Shown piece after piece: positions 1 through 8,541 of a stretch of 63,712 nt of DNA. Position 1 is the stretch's first letter. Every line of letters starts with the position of its first letter. Origin of the DNA: Olivibacter sitiensis DSM 17696 (GTDB lineage: Bacteria; Bacteroidota; Bacteroidia; Sphingobacteriales; Sphingobacteriaceae); assembly GCF_000427965.1 (NCBI RefSeq), contig NZ_ATZA01000033.1, positions 1-63,712 of the forward strand. The letters run 5' to 3'. A program made the position numbers and the translations under genes. Under the pieces are notes generated by a model that saw only the letters and a list, made by a program, of their open reading frames with translations, searched no databases and was not told the origin of the DNA.

Positions 1-192
1 CATAGAATCACATCGGCTGAATATTCCGAACAGCATCGTCATGAGTTGTGTCCATGAATCAAAGGTCTTGTAATAGCGGTCAGACCGGTGCTTGCTCACA
101 AGCATCTCAAATTTGTTCCTTGGAATAAAACCTAATAATTGTTTGAAGATTGGCTGACCGACTAATTTCTTTTCTGTATTTTTATCACTCAT
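1..192 (-). mobile_element. IS4-family transposase, N-terminal part (DUF4372 type), cut by window edge
   Basis: The minus strand reads 64 codons from an ATG at 190-192 to the window edge without a stop. The peptide begins MSDKNTEKKLVGQPIFKQLL and continues through a P-R-N-K-F-E segment and a W-T-Q-L-M-T-M-L-F-G stretch ending in S-R-C-D-S-M. This is the pattern of the DUF4372 N-terminal domain that precedes the DDE domain in many IS4-family transposases of Bacteroidota. The catalytic DDE part lies outside the window, so whether the element is intact cannot be judged. The insertion-sequence end should lie between 193 and about 226, because the terminator of the neighbouring OmpA gene begins there. 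I could not recognise a terminal inverted repeat. Confidence 0.72.
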
Positions 193-226
193 ATTTTTAG
201 TTTGTCGTAAAACCAAAATATGAAAA

Positions 227-255
227 AAGGAGCTTGCCAGATATGGCAGCTCCTT
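227..255 (-). terminator. Rho-independent terminator of the OmpA-family gene
   Basis: An imperfect inverted repeat (AAGGAGCT-T-GCCA / GATA loop / TGGC-AGCTCCTT) lies 37 bases beyond the stop codon of the OmpA-family gene. Read on the minus strand the stem is followed directly by a run of six T residues, the classical intrinsic-terminator layout. It also separates that gene from the transposase on the same strand. Confidence 0.8.
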
Positions 256-291
256 AAATTATTTTTTGTCGGTCAGTAGTGATAGAGAATA

Positions 292-1605
292 TTAATACAA
301 GGTGAATTCCACGCGACGGTTTTGCTGACGACCTTCGGCAGTGGCGTTCGTGGCAATTGGTTGTGAAGGGCCGTATCCGGTAGCTTCTATGCGAGAAGCA
401 TTAGCTCCCTTGCTTACCAAGTATGCCTTTACGGCTTCCGCCCGTTCCTTGGACAAACGCATGTTTGTTTGCAAAGAGCCGGTGTTGTCCGTATGTCCTG
501 CCAGCTTCAAGCTAAAGTTCTTCTCTACAAGTAGGGCCGCAACTTTATCCAGGCTCGCATAAGAAGTTGGACGTATGGTAGCCTTTCCTAGGTCAAACTC
601 AAGGTTGTCGATGGCGTCCTTCACTACACGCCTGTCTTCCTCGGTAATTACTTTTTCTACCCTTTCGATTACCTTGGTTTCGTTTTTCATTTCAGGCAAC
701 GGACAACCAGAACCATCCACTTTCACGTCCTTAGGTGTATTGGGGCACTTGTCGAACCTGTTCGCTACGCCATCTCCGTCATCATCGTTGAGGTCGCTGT
801 TCAGCTGATCTACTTCTGCCTTTAAGGCATCGCGTTCTGCTTTCAACTGATCATACTTGGTAGAATAGTCGTTGATGAGCGTGGCAACGGGATTGGAATT
901 GCTCAAAGCTGGCTTGTTGCTGCTGCCAAGTGCAAATTCCAAACCGGCATGGGCATAGGAGAACACGTCGGTTCTATGGGCCGTACCAGTCCTTCCGTCA
1001 AAGCGTTGGTTGGCAAAGTTCACTTGATAGCCTAAATCGATATTGATACCTTTTCCTACTGCAAATTTCAGTCCTGCATCTACGGGAACAAACCATTTGG
1101 TTTTGGCATCAGCAGTAGACGAATTTCCGTTTTGTACGGTAGTAGTCTCGAAGTTCAACGCACCTACACCGATGGCGGCGTATGGTTTTACGAGACTATT
1201 GAAGAAGCGCCAGTTGGTATTGGCCAACGTAAACTCTCCCGACAAGGCGGCAGACCATGGGGTCTTAGCTTCAAACGAGGTGTTGGTCGAGTTGTCTATT
1301 CCGCCGACTTTGCCACCCATGTATTGGGCTTTCAGACCGAATGAAGGTGATATTTGCTTTTTAATGTAGGCACTGTAACCAACGTTATGCTCCAGTTCGT
1401 TGAAGCCATCTTGAAAAACACCCAATATGTTGGACTGGTTGAGCACACCTGCATTGATACCGATGGACCAAGTCCGATATTGGCTTTCAGGTCCAAGTGG
1501 CGTGGTGCCTTCAATGGATCCCGATTTGTCCACCTGTGCGAAAGCGGCACTTGTCAACAAAGCTGAAGAGATAAATAAGCCTGTTTTTTTTAAGTTAATG
1601 TTCAT
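292..1605 (-). CDS. OmpA-family outer-membrane protein with TSP3 calcium repeat
   Basis: The 437-residue product starts with a signal peptide (about residues 1-24, ending AAFAQ). An eight-strand-type porin domain follows (about 45-225), then a short coiled stretch (about 245-270), a thrombospondin type-3-like calcium repeat with the run DDDGDGVANRFDKCPNTP, and a C-terminal OmpA domain (about 330-437). The OmpA domain carries the peptidoglycan-binding signature GHTDNTGS...LSxxRAxAVxxYL...GYG and ends in RRVEFTLY. Proteins of this build anchor the outer membrane to the cell wall; the N-terminal barrel is inserted in the outer membrane. The gene is monocistronic, with a strong terminator just downstream. 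I did not find a convincing TAnnTTTG promoter upstream. Function by family is well supported; any specific partner is unknown. Confidence 0.93.
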   Translation of the reverse strand: MNINLKKTGLFISSALLTSAAFAQVDKSGSIEGTTPLGPESQYRTWSIGINAGVLNQSNILGVFQDGFNELEHNVGYSAYIKKQISPSFGLKAQYMGGKVGGIDNSTNTSFEAKTPWSAALSGEFTLANTNWRFFNSLVKPYAAIGVGALNFETTTVQNGNSSTADAKTKWFVPVDAGLKFAVGKGINIDLGYQVNFANQRFDGRTGTAHRTDVFSYAHAGLEFALGSSNKPALSNSNPVATLINDYSTKYDQLKAERDALKAEVDQLNSDLNDDDGDGVANRFDKCPNTPKDVKVDGSGCPLPEMKNETKVIERVEKVITEEDRRVVKDAIDNLEFDLGKATIRPTSYASLDKVAALLVEKNFSLKLAGHTDNTGSLQTNMRLSKERAEAVKAYLVSKGANASRIEATGYGPSQPIATNATAEGRQQNRRVEFTLY

Positions 1606-1965
1606 TCTATTTTCTATTTGTTAAGTGTTACAAATGTCCAATGGTCAATGTTCAGGCCAGTATTTTTAATAAAATTGTAAAATAGTGTAACTACTTGTAC
1701 AGTAAATAATTATTTTGACAAAAACTGACTTTTTTGTCGGATTGGTCGAATAATGCGTGCTGTACTAAAAAACAAACAGAGAGCCTGCTTGTAGCGTCAA
1801 ACTTCTTGCTGATGTTATTAATATGTGAACGTTTTTCTGTTCAGGTGGTGGTATTCCTGATTTTCTTCTGAGTACCAAAGTTGCGCAGGGGCATAGCCTA
1901 GGCAAAATTGATGAAGTACTTAAGCTTGGAATAGGAAACTTGTTTTGTTCATGTTACCCTATCAT
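1606..1965. other. Intergenic region without recognisable gene
   Basis: These 360 bases separate the OmpA-family gene from the LapA-like gene. They should contain the OmpA-family promoter on the minus strand, but no good TTG-N19-TAnnTTTG match is visible. A short degenerate direct repeat (ccaatggtcaatgttcagg, about 1638-1656) resembles the decayed repeats seen in other gaps of this window. Nothing else was recognised. Confidence 0.5.
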
Positions 1966-2274
1966 TTATAGGCGAATGTAATCCCGATCGTCGTCACTCA
2001 GGCCGTTTTCATCGTCCTCATCGTCTTGCTCTTCCGTGTCCTCCATGTCTATAAATCGTCTATCTTCATCAGATAGTTGCCGGCCGGCAGCTTTTCTTTT
2101 TGCCGCGATAAGTAGGCCAAAGAGCATTCCGAATGCCAAAGAGCCACCGATGACCAGTGACTTGGAAACAGACCGATTTCCCAAAAGCCAAAAAGACGCT
2201 TCTTCTCGGTTCTGCAGCAAGACAAGAATTGCAAATGTCGTTGCAATCAGTAAAACAATGGTTTTTATACGCAT
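1966..2274 (-). CDS. LapA-like two-TM membrane protein with acidic tail
   Basis: A 102-residue protein with a first hydrophobic helix at about residues 4-20, a short loop containing Q-N-R-E, and a second helix at about 39-58 followed by basic AAKRKAAGR. This is the layout of the LapA (DUF1049) family, small inner-membrane proteins tied to envelope assembly in proteobacteria. The cytoplasmic tail is strikingly acidic and carries the same nine-residue motif twice, LSDEDRRFI (67-75) and LSDDDRDYI (92-100), on either side of an Asp/Glu run. It starts 16 bases after the 945-residue peptidase/barrel gene and is probably cotranscribed with it. Membership of the LapA family is judged from topology rather than a search. 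Confidence 0.6.
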   Translation of the reverse strand: MRIKTIVLLIATTFAILVLLQNREEASFWLLGNRSVSKSLVIGGSLAFGMLFGLLIAAKRKAAGRQLSDEDRRFIDMEDTEEQDDEDDENGLSDDDRDYIRL

Positions 2275-2290
2275 ATGTGTTTGGTTATCG

Positions 2291-5128
2291 TCAATAAGTA
2301 TAACTCAATCCATAAGTGAACACTACGGGGCGGGCGCTGCTCTCATTCACATAGATCATGCGGCACGCCAAGTCAAAATTAGGCAAATAAAACCGTAATA
2401 AGTTCATGTCCGAGCGCAATTCCAGCCCGAAGGTACGTGGGCGGTAGTTATTGTTTCTGCCAAAATTTTCGAAGTCGCTGAAAAAGCCGGCCCGAAATCG
2501 CTTGATATAGGCCAAATTGCCGATGGCCCAATCTGGATAGAATAGAGGGAAACGGTAATTGGCCAATAGCGTATTGGTCACATGGGTAGCCTGGAGTTGG
2601 TCGTATCCGCTCACCATTGGTATCTCATTTCGATTGCTGAATCCTCCATCGCCATATTGATAGTTGAAACGTAGTTGCAATGAGTGGTTGTTGACAATGC
2701 CAGGGAAATAAAAGGTGCTTCGGGCACTGAGGTAGGAACCCGACTGATTGGGATGAAGTATCAGGGTACGGTGCACCAAGTTGATGTTCTGCCCCCATTT
2801 GGGAGCTATATCGCGCAAGCTTTGCCTGCTGTTGCGGTTTATATAGTATTGGAATACGAGTGGATATTGTTTAGTGTTCGAGTCATTAACCCTCAGGCTG
2901 TAACCATAGCGTTCCAAATAGGCAATACCGGCTACCCATGCCATGTTGTACACGGTATTGAGCCGGTTAAAGCGCAGCGGGATGGTAGTGCTGAGGGTCC
3001 ATTGGTTTTCCCTCCATCGTAATGGAATCCTTTCCCGATTGCTAGTCAGTGCACTGGTAAGTATGGCTCTGTTTTGGTATTCGAGGTTTATCTTGGGGTA
3101 ATAGCGTTGGAAACTGAGATGGACGAAATAATTGCTCCTACTGATATTGGGATCGTATTCAAAACCGATTCGCGTTTGCAGGGTATTCAGTAGATTGTCC
3201 GATAGTAGCTGAAGTCCGGGCTTGATGTCGCCAATGTCAGAAAAGTCATCGCCCACGGGCGAGACACTGTGAAAATTAAAAAGATGCTTCCAATCGCTGT
3301 AAGAGCGGCTCTGGAATACTTGGTCCGGCACGCTGTCCAAGGCTGTTGTCCCTGCGTTCTTAGGCCGTAATGGCCTGCTGTAGTCTATGAACAGGTCGTG
3401 TTTGGCAACCGCTGCTTTTTCAAATAGCTCCACCCGCTTGACTTGGCTGATAAGGTGGCCCTTTGCCTGATAATCGTTGAACAAAAGCCTGTCCTTCTCT
3501 GCATCGTAAAAAGGATTGGAAGCTCCAAAGGAAGAGAAAGTCACCTGGAGCGGTTGACCCATCGGGGCTTTTAGAAGATAGATGTTTTGTATCCCCGAAT
3601 AGTGCGCCTTAAAAACTATGCCCCATGGCGCGTACCTGGGGCGTTCTATTTCCTGGCGCTGCCAGGGAAGCAGAAAATACGAAGAGTCGGCTTTTAGATC
3701 GAATTCGATGAGGTTAGTGCCTTCTTTAGACCGCGCCAGGGCAATTATTTTCTTGCCGGTGGGGTGGAAGCTTGGCGTGGCCAAAACAACGCCTTGTGGG
3801 GCTTCTATTCGCGCCGTTTCTTTCCCGTTGTTCGAATTCAGTACGATTAGGGCATTTTTATTGTCCTCTGCCACCTCTATGGCTGCTATATAAGCATCAT
3901 CACCGCTCACCGCAGGGGAGAATAGGCGGCTCTTGCTAGTAAGCTGTTTGTGTCGTTTCTCTGTCAAATCATAGGTCATTATAACTTGATAATTACGCTT
4001 GTGAAAACGCTTGTCGTAGCGTACTTCGTGCCATGCAAGTAGGTGCTCGCCGAGGCTATAATGTGCATCGGTCTGTGGCCCCACTTTAGTGAGGGGAGTG
4101 ACCTCTCCGAGTGTGTCTATGGAAACAATGCTCGGTACACTATGGTAGCTCGTGAGCAAGGCAAATATAGAACCACTTTTACTCGTTTGTGGCAGTAAAT
4201 AATTCTCCACATCGGTGCCGCTATTCTGAGGTAGGTGTGAATAGGGGAGCGTAGTACTCGCGTCGTCCTGCAAACGCCACAAGCTGTCTAGTTCCTGGCG
4301 CGTGGCACTGTGCCAAGAGTCGGTAGTTTTTCCGGTCAGCTTTTTAATGGACCGACTAATATTGTATGGGCGAAATGGATTGCTTGCCGCGTGTTCTAAG
4401 ATCCCCTCGATACTTCCGTTTCCAAAGTCGCGCGCAAGCTTGGTGGTCATGAAATAACCAGATACATAGTAATTGGGAGTGATATCCTTGAACGAGCCGA
4501 AAATGTCCTTTTGGTAACTGTACTTTTTATTACTTAGTGTATTTGTTCTGTATGTCATCTCCCAAGATGGAAGCCTTCCACGGCCAGCATGACTTAGTAA
4601 GGTTTCATGCAAAACGGCATCACCTTCGTAGAACCAAGGAGGGAGGATGATGCCGAAAAAAGCAAGTCCCAATTGCTGGAGTAAAGGAGCTCTTGCATAA
4701 CTGGCCATGTTGTCAAATTGAACTACATGCCGCCATTCGTGGATGGCCAAGCCGTCTAGCCAATCCTGGTAGTCGTTGCTTTGGGGTGGGGTGCTTATGA
4801 ACTCCGAACGCCTTGGGGCAAGTTGTACAAAGCCGTTGGAAAAAAGATCAGCGCTCTGTAAGATGATGGAGATTTTGCGTGGCTTTTTGGAGTAGGAGAG
4901 GCCTACTTTGTCGATCATATGCATCAACGTATTGCTCAGACGCTGGGCCTCATTTTCCATTTCCTGCGCATAGATCAATTGAAAATTTTCCGTATTTATT
5001 TGCTTCCATTTTACACTAGGAGCATTTTGCTCACTGTCGAAAATTTGGGCAATACATGAATATGAACTAAATATTAATATATTAATAGCTATTGTTTTGA
5101 TTATCAGGTTGTGTATTTTAATTTTCAT
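2291..5128 (-). CDS. Gluzincin-like peptidase / TolB propeller / outer-membrane barrel protein
   Basis: The 945-residue product has an N-terminal signal sequence (about 1-28). A zinc-peptidase-like domain follows, with HEWRH at 130-134 and the downstream glutamate in WFYEGD (E168), the HExxH...E arrangement of peptidase-MA/gluzincin proteins. About residues 300-560 read like TolB-type beta-propeller blades (motifs such as LFSPAVSGDDAYIAA and NPFYDAEKDRLLFNDY). The last 300 residues are rich in alternating aromatic strands and end in SYTY, as expected for an outer-membrane barrel. It would place a peptidase-like domain at the outer membrane. Substrate unknown. It is followed after 16 bases by the LapA-like gene. 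The domain reading is mine from motifs; the peptidase fold is the firmest part, the barrel the least firm. Confidence 0.75.
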   Translation of the reverse strand: MKIKIHNLIIKTIAINILIFSSYSCIAQIFDSEQNAPSVKWKQINTENFQLIYAQEMENEAQRLSNTLMHMIDKVGLSYSKKPRKISIILQSADLFSNGFVQLAPRRSEFISTPPQSNDYQDWLDGLAIHEWRHVVQFDNMASYARAPLLQQLGLAFFGIILPPWFYEGDAVLHETLLSHAGRGRLPSWEMTYRTNTLSNKKYSYQKDIFGSFKDITPNYYVSGYFMTTKLARDFGNGSIEGILEHAASNPFRPYNISRSIKKLTGKTTDSWHSATRQELDSLWRLQDDASTTLPYSHLPQNSGTDVENYLLPQTSKSGSIFALLTSYHSVPSIVSIDTLGEVTPLTKVGPQTDAHYSLGEHLLAWHEVRYDKRFHKRNYQVIMTYDLTEKRHKQLTSKSRLFSPAVSGDDAYIAAIEVAEDNKNALIVLNSNNGKETARIEAPQGVVLATPSFHPTGKKIIALARSKEGTNLIEFDLKADSSYFLLPWQRQEIERPRYAPWGIVFKAHYSGIQNIYLLKAPMGQPLQVTFSSFGASNPFYDAEKDRLLFNDYQAKGHLISQVKRVELFEKAAVAKHDLFIDYSRPLRPKNAGTTALDSVPDQVFQSRSYSDWKHLFNFHSVSPVGDDFSDIGDIKPGLQLLSDNLLNTLQTRIGFEYDPNISRSNYFVHLSFQRYYPKINLEYQNRAILTSALTSNRERIPLRWRENQWTLSTTIPLRFNRLNTVYNMAWVAGIAYLERYGYSLRVNDSNTKQYPLVFQYYINRNSRQSLRDIAPKWGQNINLVHRTLILHPNQSGSYLSARSTFYFPGIVNNHSLQLRFNYQYGDGGFSNRNEIPMVSGYDQLQATHVTNTLLANYRFPLFYPDWAIGNLAYIKRFRAGFFSDFENFGRNNNYRPRTFGLELRSDMNLLRFYLPNFDLACRMIYVNESSARPVVFTYGLSYTY

Positions 5129-5732
5129 TGCTTATTATGGTGATAGCTAATTAATTTAGTAATTCATATTGACGTTTTTGATGTTTATTTCTATTGTTTG
5201 TTTATATATTTATATTTATAAATCTGATTTATATGTATTTATTATTTTTTGTTGAAAGCTTTTAATCTACTTTTTACATCGTAAAAATAACCAAAAATTA
5301 TTCATTTCGTTGATCTTTTACTGAATTTATTTCATGGCGGAAACATAACTATCTCAATACACTATCTGCTGCCTTTTCATGCCTTCGGAAAAAGACTTCG
5401 TTGACTTTAATTGCCCCACAGGTTGCAAGAATGGCTGGTGGGAAATGTCATGCACCTTTTCGACCGAAAGTCGTTTTTTACTGTTTTATTTAGTTTGGGA
5501 ATTTTGTTTATGGTGACGAGAAGGCAATACCGTTTTTGTATGCTGTTGCCGTTTTTTTAGGGTGCTGATATTGGTGTTTTTGTGTCGTTCGATGGTCAGA
5601 TGCTAAGGGGTGCTTTTCTTGCCTGCACAACTGCTGCTTGTTCTTTTAAAGACATGATGCCGGTATTGCTAGTTGTGACGCAACCGCTAGGTCGCATCTT
5701 AATGCCTACCACTATTTTGCCGATGGAGCTGT

Positions 5733-6175
5733 ATGTCCAGACAGGTTAATTTCATTTTCTTTCGTGTGTTGAAAATCTGTTTAGTTCATCACTTAGTGTA
5801 TTTTATTGGTTTTTTTAGTTTGTGTTTTACTGTTGTTTTTCTGGCTAAAGGAAAGAGAGATAATTCCATCTTGGAATCTACGAGGAGTGCCTACTTAAAT
5901 GTGGGTTTTTACTTTGTTAGATCAATTTGGTTTTAGTCCTATGGACTACGGCGATCATAGGTTGGAATGTTGCGCTTTTTCCTAGGGGGGATGTTGGTGG
6001 TTTTCATCGGACAGCACAGGTATGGTTTATGATGTTTTATCTTTTTGCCATGCTATTGGGCTGGCTTTTTATCCTGTTGCCGATTAGGATTTCATTGGCC
6101 CAATGGCGGGTTTCAATCTTTGGGAAATACGTCGGTTTCATAGTAGATATCTTGTTGGTTATTCAATCGAGATAA
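5733..6175 (+). pseudogene. Possible frameshifted small membrane protein gene
   Basis: Two overlapping open frames run in tandem. The first (5733-5936, 67 codons) is a hydrophobic peptide ending SAYLNVGFYFVRSIWF. The second (from about 5927 to 6175) continues LVLWTTAIIGWNVALFPRGD and has two more strongly hydrophobic segments. Joined by a one-base frame change near 5930 they would give a protein of roughly 145 residues with four membrane helices. I do not recognise a family. The alternative is that T-rich non-coding DNA simply yields hydrophobic frames, so this is a weak call. Confidence 0.22.
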
Positions 6176-6239
6176 TTATATGAAAATACACTAAGTGTCT
6201 TTTTTTTCTTGAGCCAAAAAGGCGCTTCCAGTATGCCGA

Positions 6240-6419
6240 ATGAGCATCGTTTTTCTTTTGTTTTTGGTTTATATTTTTCTCTTCGGAAGCAGCATTTTCG
6301 TTGAGGAAGATGGATCCAATTTGGTGGTAAATGGGCAAATGATGGAAGAAAATGAAACGTGTGAACAGGTTAAATTTTTTATTTTCGTGCGTTTTTCAAT
6401 GGCACACTGTGTTTGTTGA
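6240..6419 (+). CDS. Possible 59-residue secreted or membrane peptide
   Basis: An ATG frame of 59 codons starts MSIVFLLFLVYIFLFGSSIF, a signal- or anchor-like stretch, then becomes acidic (VEEDGSNLVVNG) and ends shortly before the PagL-like gene (17 bases). No family is recognised and no ribosome-binding site is visible. It may be a leader peptide or chance coding. Confidence 0.18.
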   Translation: MSIVFLLFLVYIFLFGSSIFVEEDGSNLVVNGQMMEENETCEQVKFFIFVRFSMAHCVC

Positions 6420-6436
6420 GCCCAACTTATTGACAT

Positions 6437-7600
6437 ATGCTTTTACGATACTATTTGTTCTTTCTATATTTCTTTTGCCTTCTACATATCCATGCTCAAG
6501 TCCACCCTCGGTTTTTGGTTGGCGACAGTATTGAGAGGCCCGTGCCTCGCAAATCGAGGCTGGTATTTCAGCTCGAACATGAGAGTGGCGGGGAGTTGAA
6601 ATTTGATGATAGGGCAAAGGTTTCTATGGCCGATTCGTATTACAACGCAATGAACTTTCGTATAGGTTGGCAGACTCAGTATAGCGATTCGGCCTCCCAT
6701 ATTTACCATGAGCTGTACAACTATCCCATATACGGCGTGGGTTTTTACAGCAGCACCTTTGGACTGGAACATGTGGGACATCCTTATGCCGTATATGGTT
6801 TTGTCTCGGTGCCCATCAGTCCCAAGGTGAACAGGAGATGGAATTTCAACTACCGCATAGCCTTGGGATTATCGAGTAGGTTCAATCCATATGACGCGGA
6901 AGAGAACCCGCTCAACCTGATTATCGGTACCCGAAACAATGTGTTCATTGATTTAGGGCTACAGGCTAGCTATATGCTTAGTAAACGTTTTCAGATAGGT
7001 TTGGGTACGGCGTTCCACCATTTTAGTAACGGGGCTCTGGTGCTGCCCAATACGGGGATCAACCTGTTGCCTTTGATGGCGTCTGTCACATACATTCCCA
7101 GCGATAAGCCTTTTGACTTTAGGAAGGATGAGGTACCGCCAATGTCACGCCTACATCAATTACATGTTCATTACGCTTTTGGGCTCAAACAAATCAGCCT
7201 GGAAAATGAAAAACAATACTTCAAATCGACCTTAGGCGTATTCTGGAGTGCCCATGCGGGTTATAAATGGCGCTTGGGGGCTGGGCTTGAAACTTTCTAC
7301 TCAGGAAGTGGGAGAGACGCCGAAGTAGCTGGAGATCGTGTAAATAAGTTTGGTTCTTTGTTCTCTTCGGGAGCGGCTTTCTACATAGATCATGTGCTCA
7401 CGCAACGCCTGTATATGAATGGAAATGCGGGATACTACCTGCATCGCAATCGATTCAACGGGGAAAGGACGCCGTACTATCTACGGATTGGAGTACGTTA
7501 TAAGGTCTATAAGGACTTTTATAGCGGCGTATCTATTAAGGCGCATGGTGGGAAAGCCGATTTCATAGAGTGGACCAATGGCTATGCTTTTAAGTGGTGA
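6437..7600 (+). CDS. PagL-like lipid A 3-O-deacylase (acyloxyacyl hydrolase family)
   Basis: A 387-residue protein with a signal peptide (about 1-20, ending HIHAQ) and a beta-barrel body. The segment FHHFSNGAL at about 193-201 matches the PagL active-site pattern His-x-Ser-Asn, giving H195 and S197 as the likely catalytic pair. PagL enzymes sit in the outer membrane and remove the 3-linked acyl chain of lipid A. The protein is longer than PagL proper (about 180 residues) because the C-terminal part adds more barrel-like sequence, as is usual in Bacteroidota members annotated acyloxyacyl hydrolase. It stands alone, convergent with the EamA gene 37 bases downstream. Family assignment is good; actual lipid A activity is inferred. 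Confidence 0.72.
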   Translation: MLLRYYLFFLYFFCLLHIHAQVHPRFLVGDSIERPVPRKSRLVFQLEHESGGELKFDDRAKVSMADSYYNAMNFRIGWQTQYSDSASHIYHELYNYPIYGVGFYSSTFGLEHVGHPYAVYGFVSVPISPKVNRRWNFNYRIALGLSSRFNPYDAEENPLNLIIGTRNNVFIDLGLQASYMLSKRFQIGLGTAFHHFSNGALVLPNTGINLLPLMASVTYIPSDKPFDFRKDEVPPMSRLHQLHVHYAFGLKQISLENEKQYFKSTLGVFWSAHAGYKWRLGAGLETFYSGSGRDAEVAGDRVNKFGSLFSSGAAFYIDHVLTQRLYMNGNAGYYLHRNRFNGERTPYYLRIGVRYKVYKDFYSGVSIKAHGGKADFIEWTNGYAFKW

Positions 7601-7637
7601 AGAGGTGTTAAGGCGGTAGCGTGCAGGGTGATCTTCC

Positions 7638-8522
7638 TCATACCTTTTCCGTCTTATATTTCCTTGCCTTTAAATATGGGTAAAAGAATACGGCCGCCAA
7701 TACAATACCTGCACCTATGTAAAATCCTAGACTCATTTCTTCTTTTTTTCCAAATATAATCCATGCCAAGACGATGCCATAAACGGGTTCTAGGTTTGTG
7801 GTAAGTGCTACCCGAAAGGCACTAAGCTCGCGCATCACTGCCACCCCGGCAACGTAGGCCACGGAGGTGCAAACCGTACCCAAAAGCAAGAGATAAAAAA
7901 AATCCATTAGCGTCATTTGCATGGATGACGCATCAAAACCACCTGTCATAAGAAGAAATAGTGAAAGCCATAGCCAAGCTCCAAGCATTTCATAAAAGCT
8001 AATGGTAGAGGCCTCGGTGGTTTTTACTAAGCGTGAATTCAAGATCGAAAAAAGGCTGCCCATCAACGCGGCACCCAATCCCGCCATGATGCCGGCAATA
8101 TACTGTGTCTCGAACTTGAAAATGAGGTAGATGCCTGATATGATGATTAAGCCGATAGAGAGGTCGAGCCTCGCTATTTTTTCCTTGGTAAACAGCGGTT
8201 CCAAAAGAGCCGTAAACAGGGTAAGCGAAGAAAGGCACACCAGCGTGACCGATACGGTTGACAATTTAATGGACCAAAAGAACAAAAACCAATGTAGTCC
8301 TACCAACCCGCCTACGAAAAGAAATTTGAATAGGTCATTTGCGTGTACAGATATGGATTTGCCACTAAACTTGAAATAAACGAACAATGAAAGGAAAGCG
8401 ATGAGAACACGGTACCATACTAGCTGTAGGGCAGAAATAGATATGAGCGATCCGAGGATACCTGTAAACCCCCAGACAACTACTGTGATATGCAGTATGA
8501 GCAGATTCTTGTTGATCTTCAT
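7638..8522 (-). CDS. EamA-family (DMT) transporter
   Basis: A 294-residue polytopic protein with ten predicted hydrophobic helices arranged as two EamA repeats (about 6-135 and 150-285). Typical features are LHWFLFFWSIKLSTVSVTLV in the first repeat and TNLEPVYGIVLAWIIFGKKE in the second, followed by a basic tail. Drug/metabolite transporters of this type export amino acids, nucleosides or other metabolites; the substrate cannot be read from sequence. It begins 19 bases after the LptF/LptG permease gene and is probably the last gene of a tgt-permease-eamA transcript. Confidence 0.9.
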   Translation of the reverse strand: MKINKNLLILHITVVVWGFTGILGSLISISALQLVWYRVLIAFLSLFVYFKFSGKSISVHANDLFKFLFVGGLVGLHWFLFFWSIKLSTVSVTLVCLSSLTLFTALLEPLFTKEKIARLDLSIGLIIISGIYLIFKFETQYIAGIMAGLGAALMGSLFSILNSRLVKTTEASTISFYEMLGAWLWLSLFLLMTGGFDASSMQMTLMDFFYLLLLGTVCTSVAYVAGVAVMRELSAFRVALTTNLEPVYGIVLAWIIFGKKEEMSLGFYIGAGIVLAAVFFYPYLKARKYKTEKV

Positions 8523-8541
8523 TGTCGAGATGTTGTCGGGT

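Larger units (their letters stand above)
5129..6436. other. 1.3 kb low-coding region between divergent genes
   Basis: This is the largest gap in the window. The first 200 bases are very AT-rich and presumably hold the promoter of the 945-residue gene. The remainder is T-rich on the plus strand and contains only short hydrophobic reading frames, listed separately. A weak hairpin with a T run (CGAC-cgaaa-GTCG followed by six T) lies at 5461-5479. No RNA gene or repeat was recognised. Confidence 0.5.
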
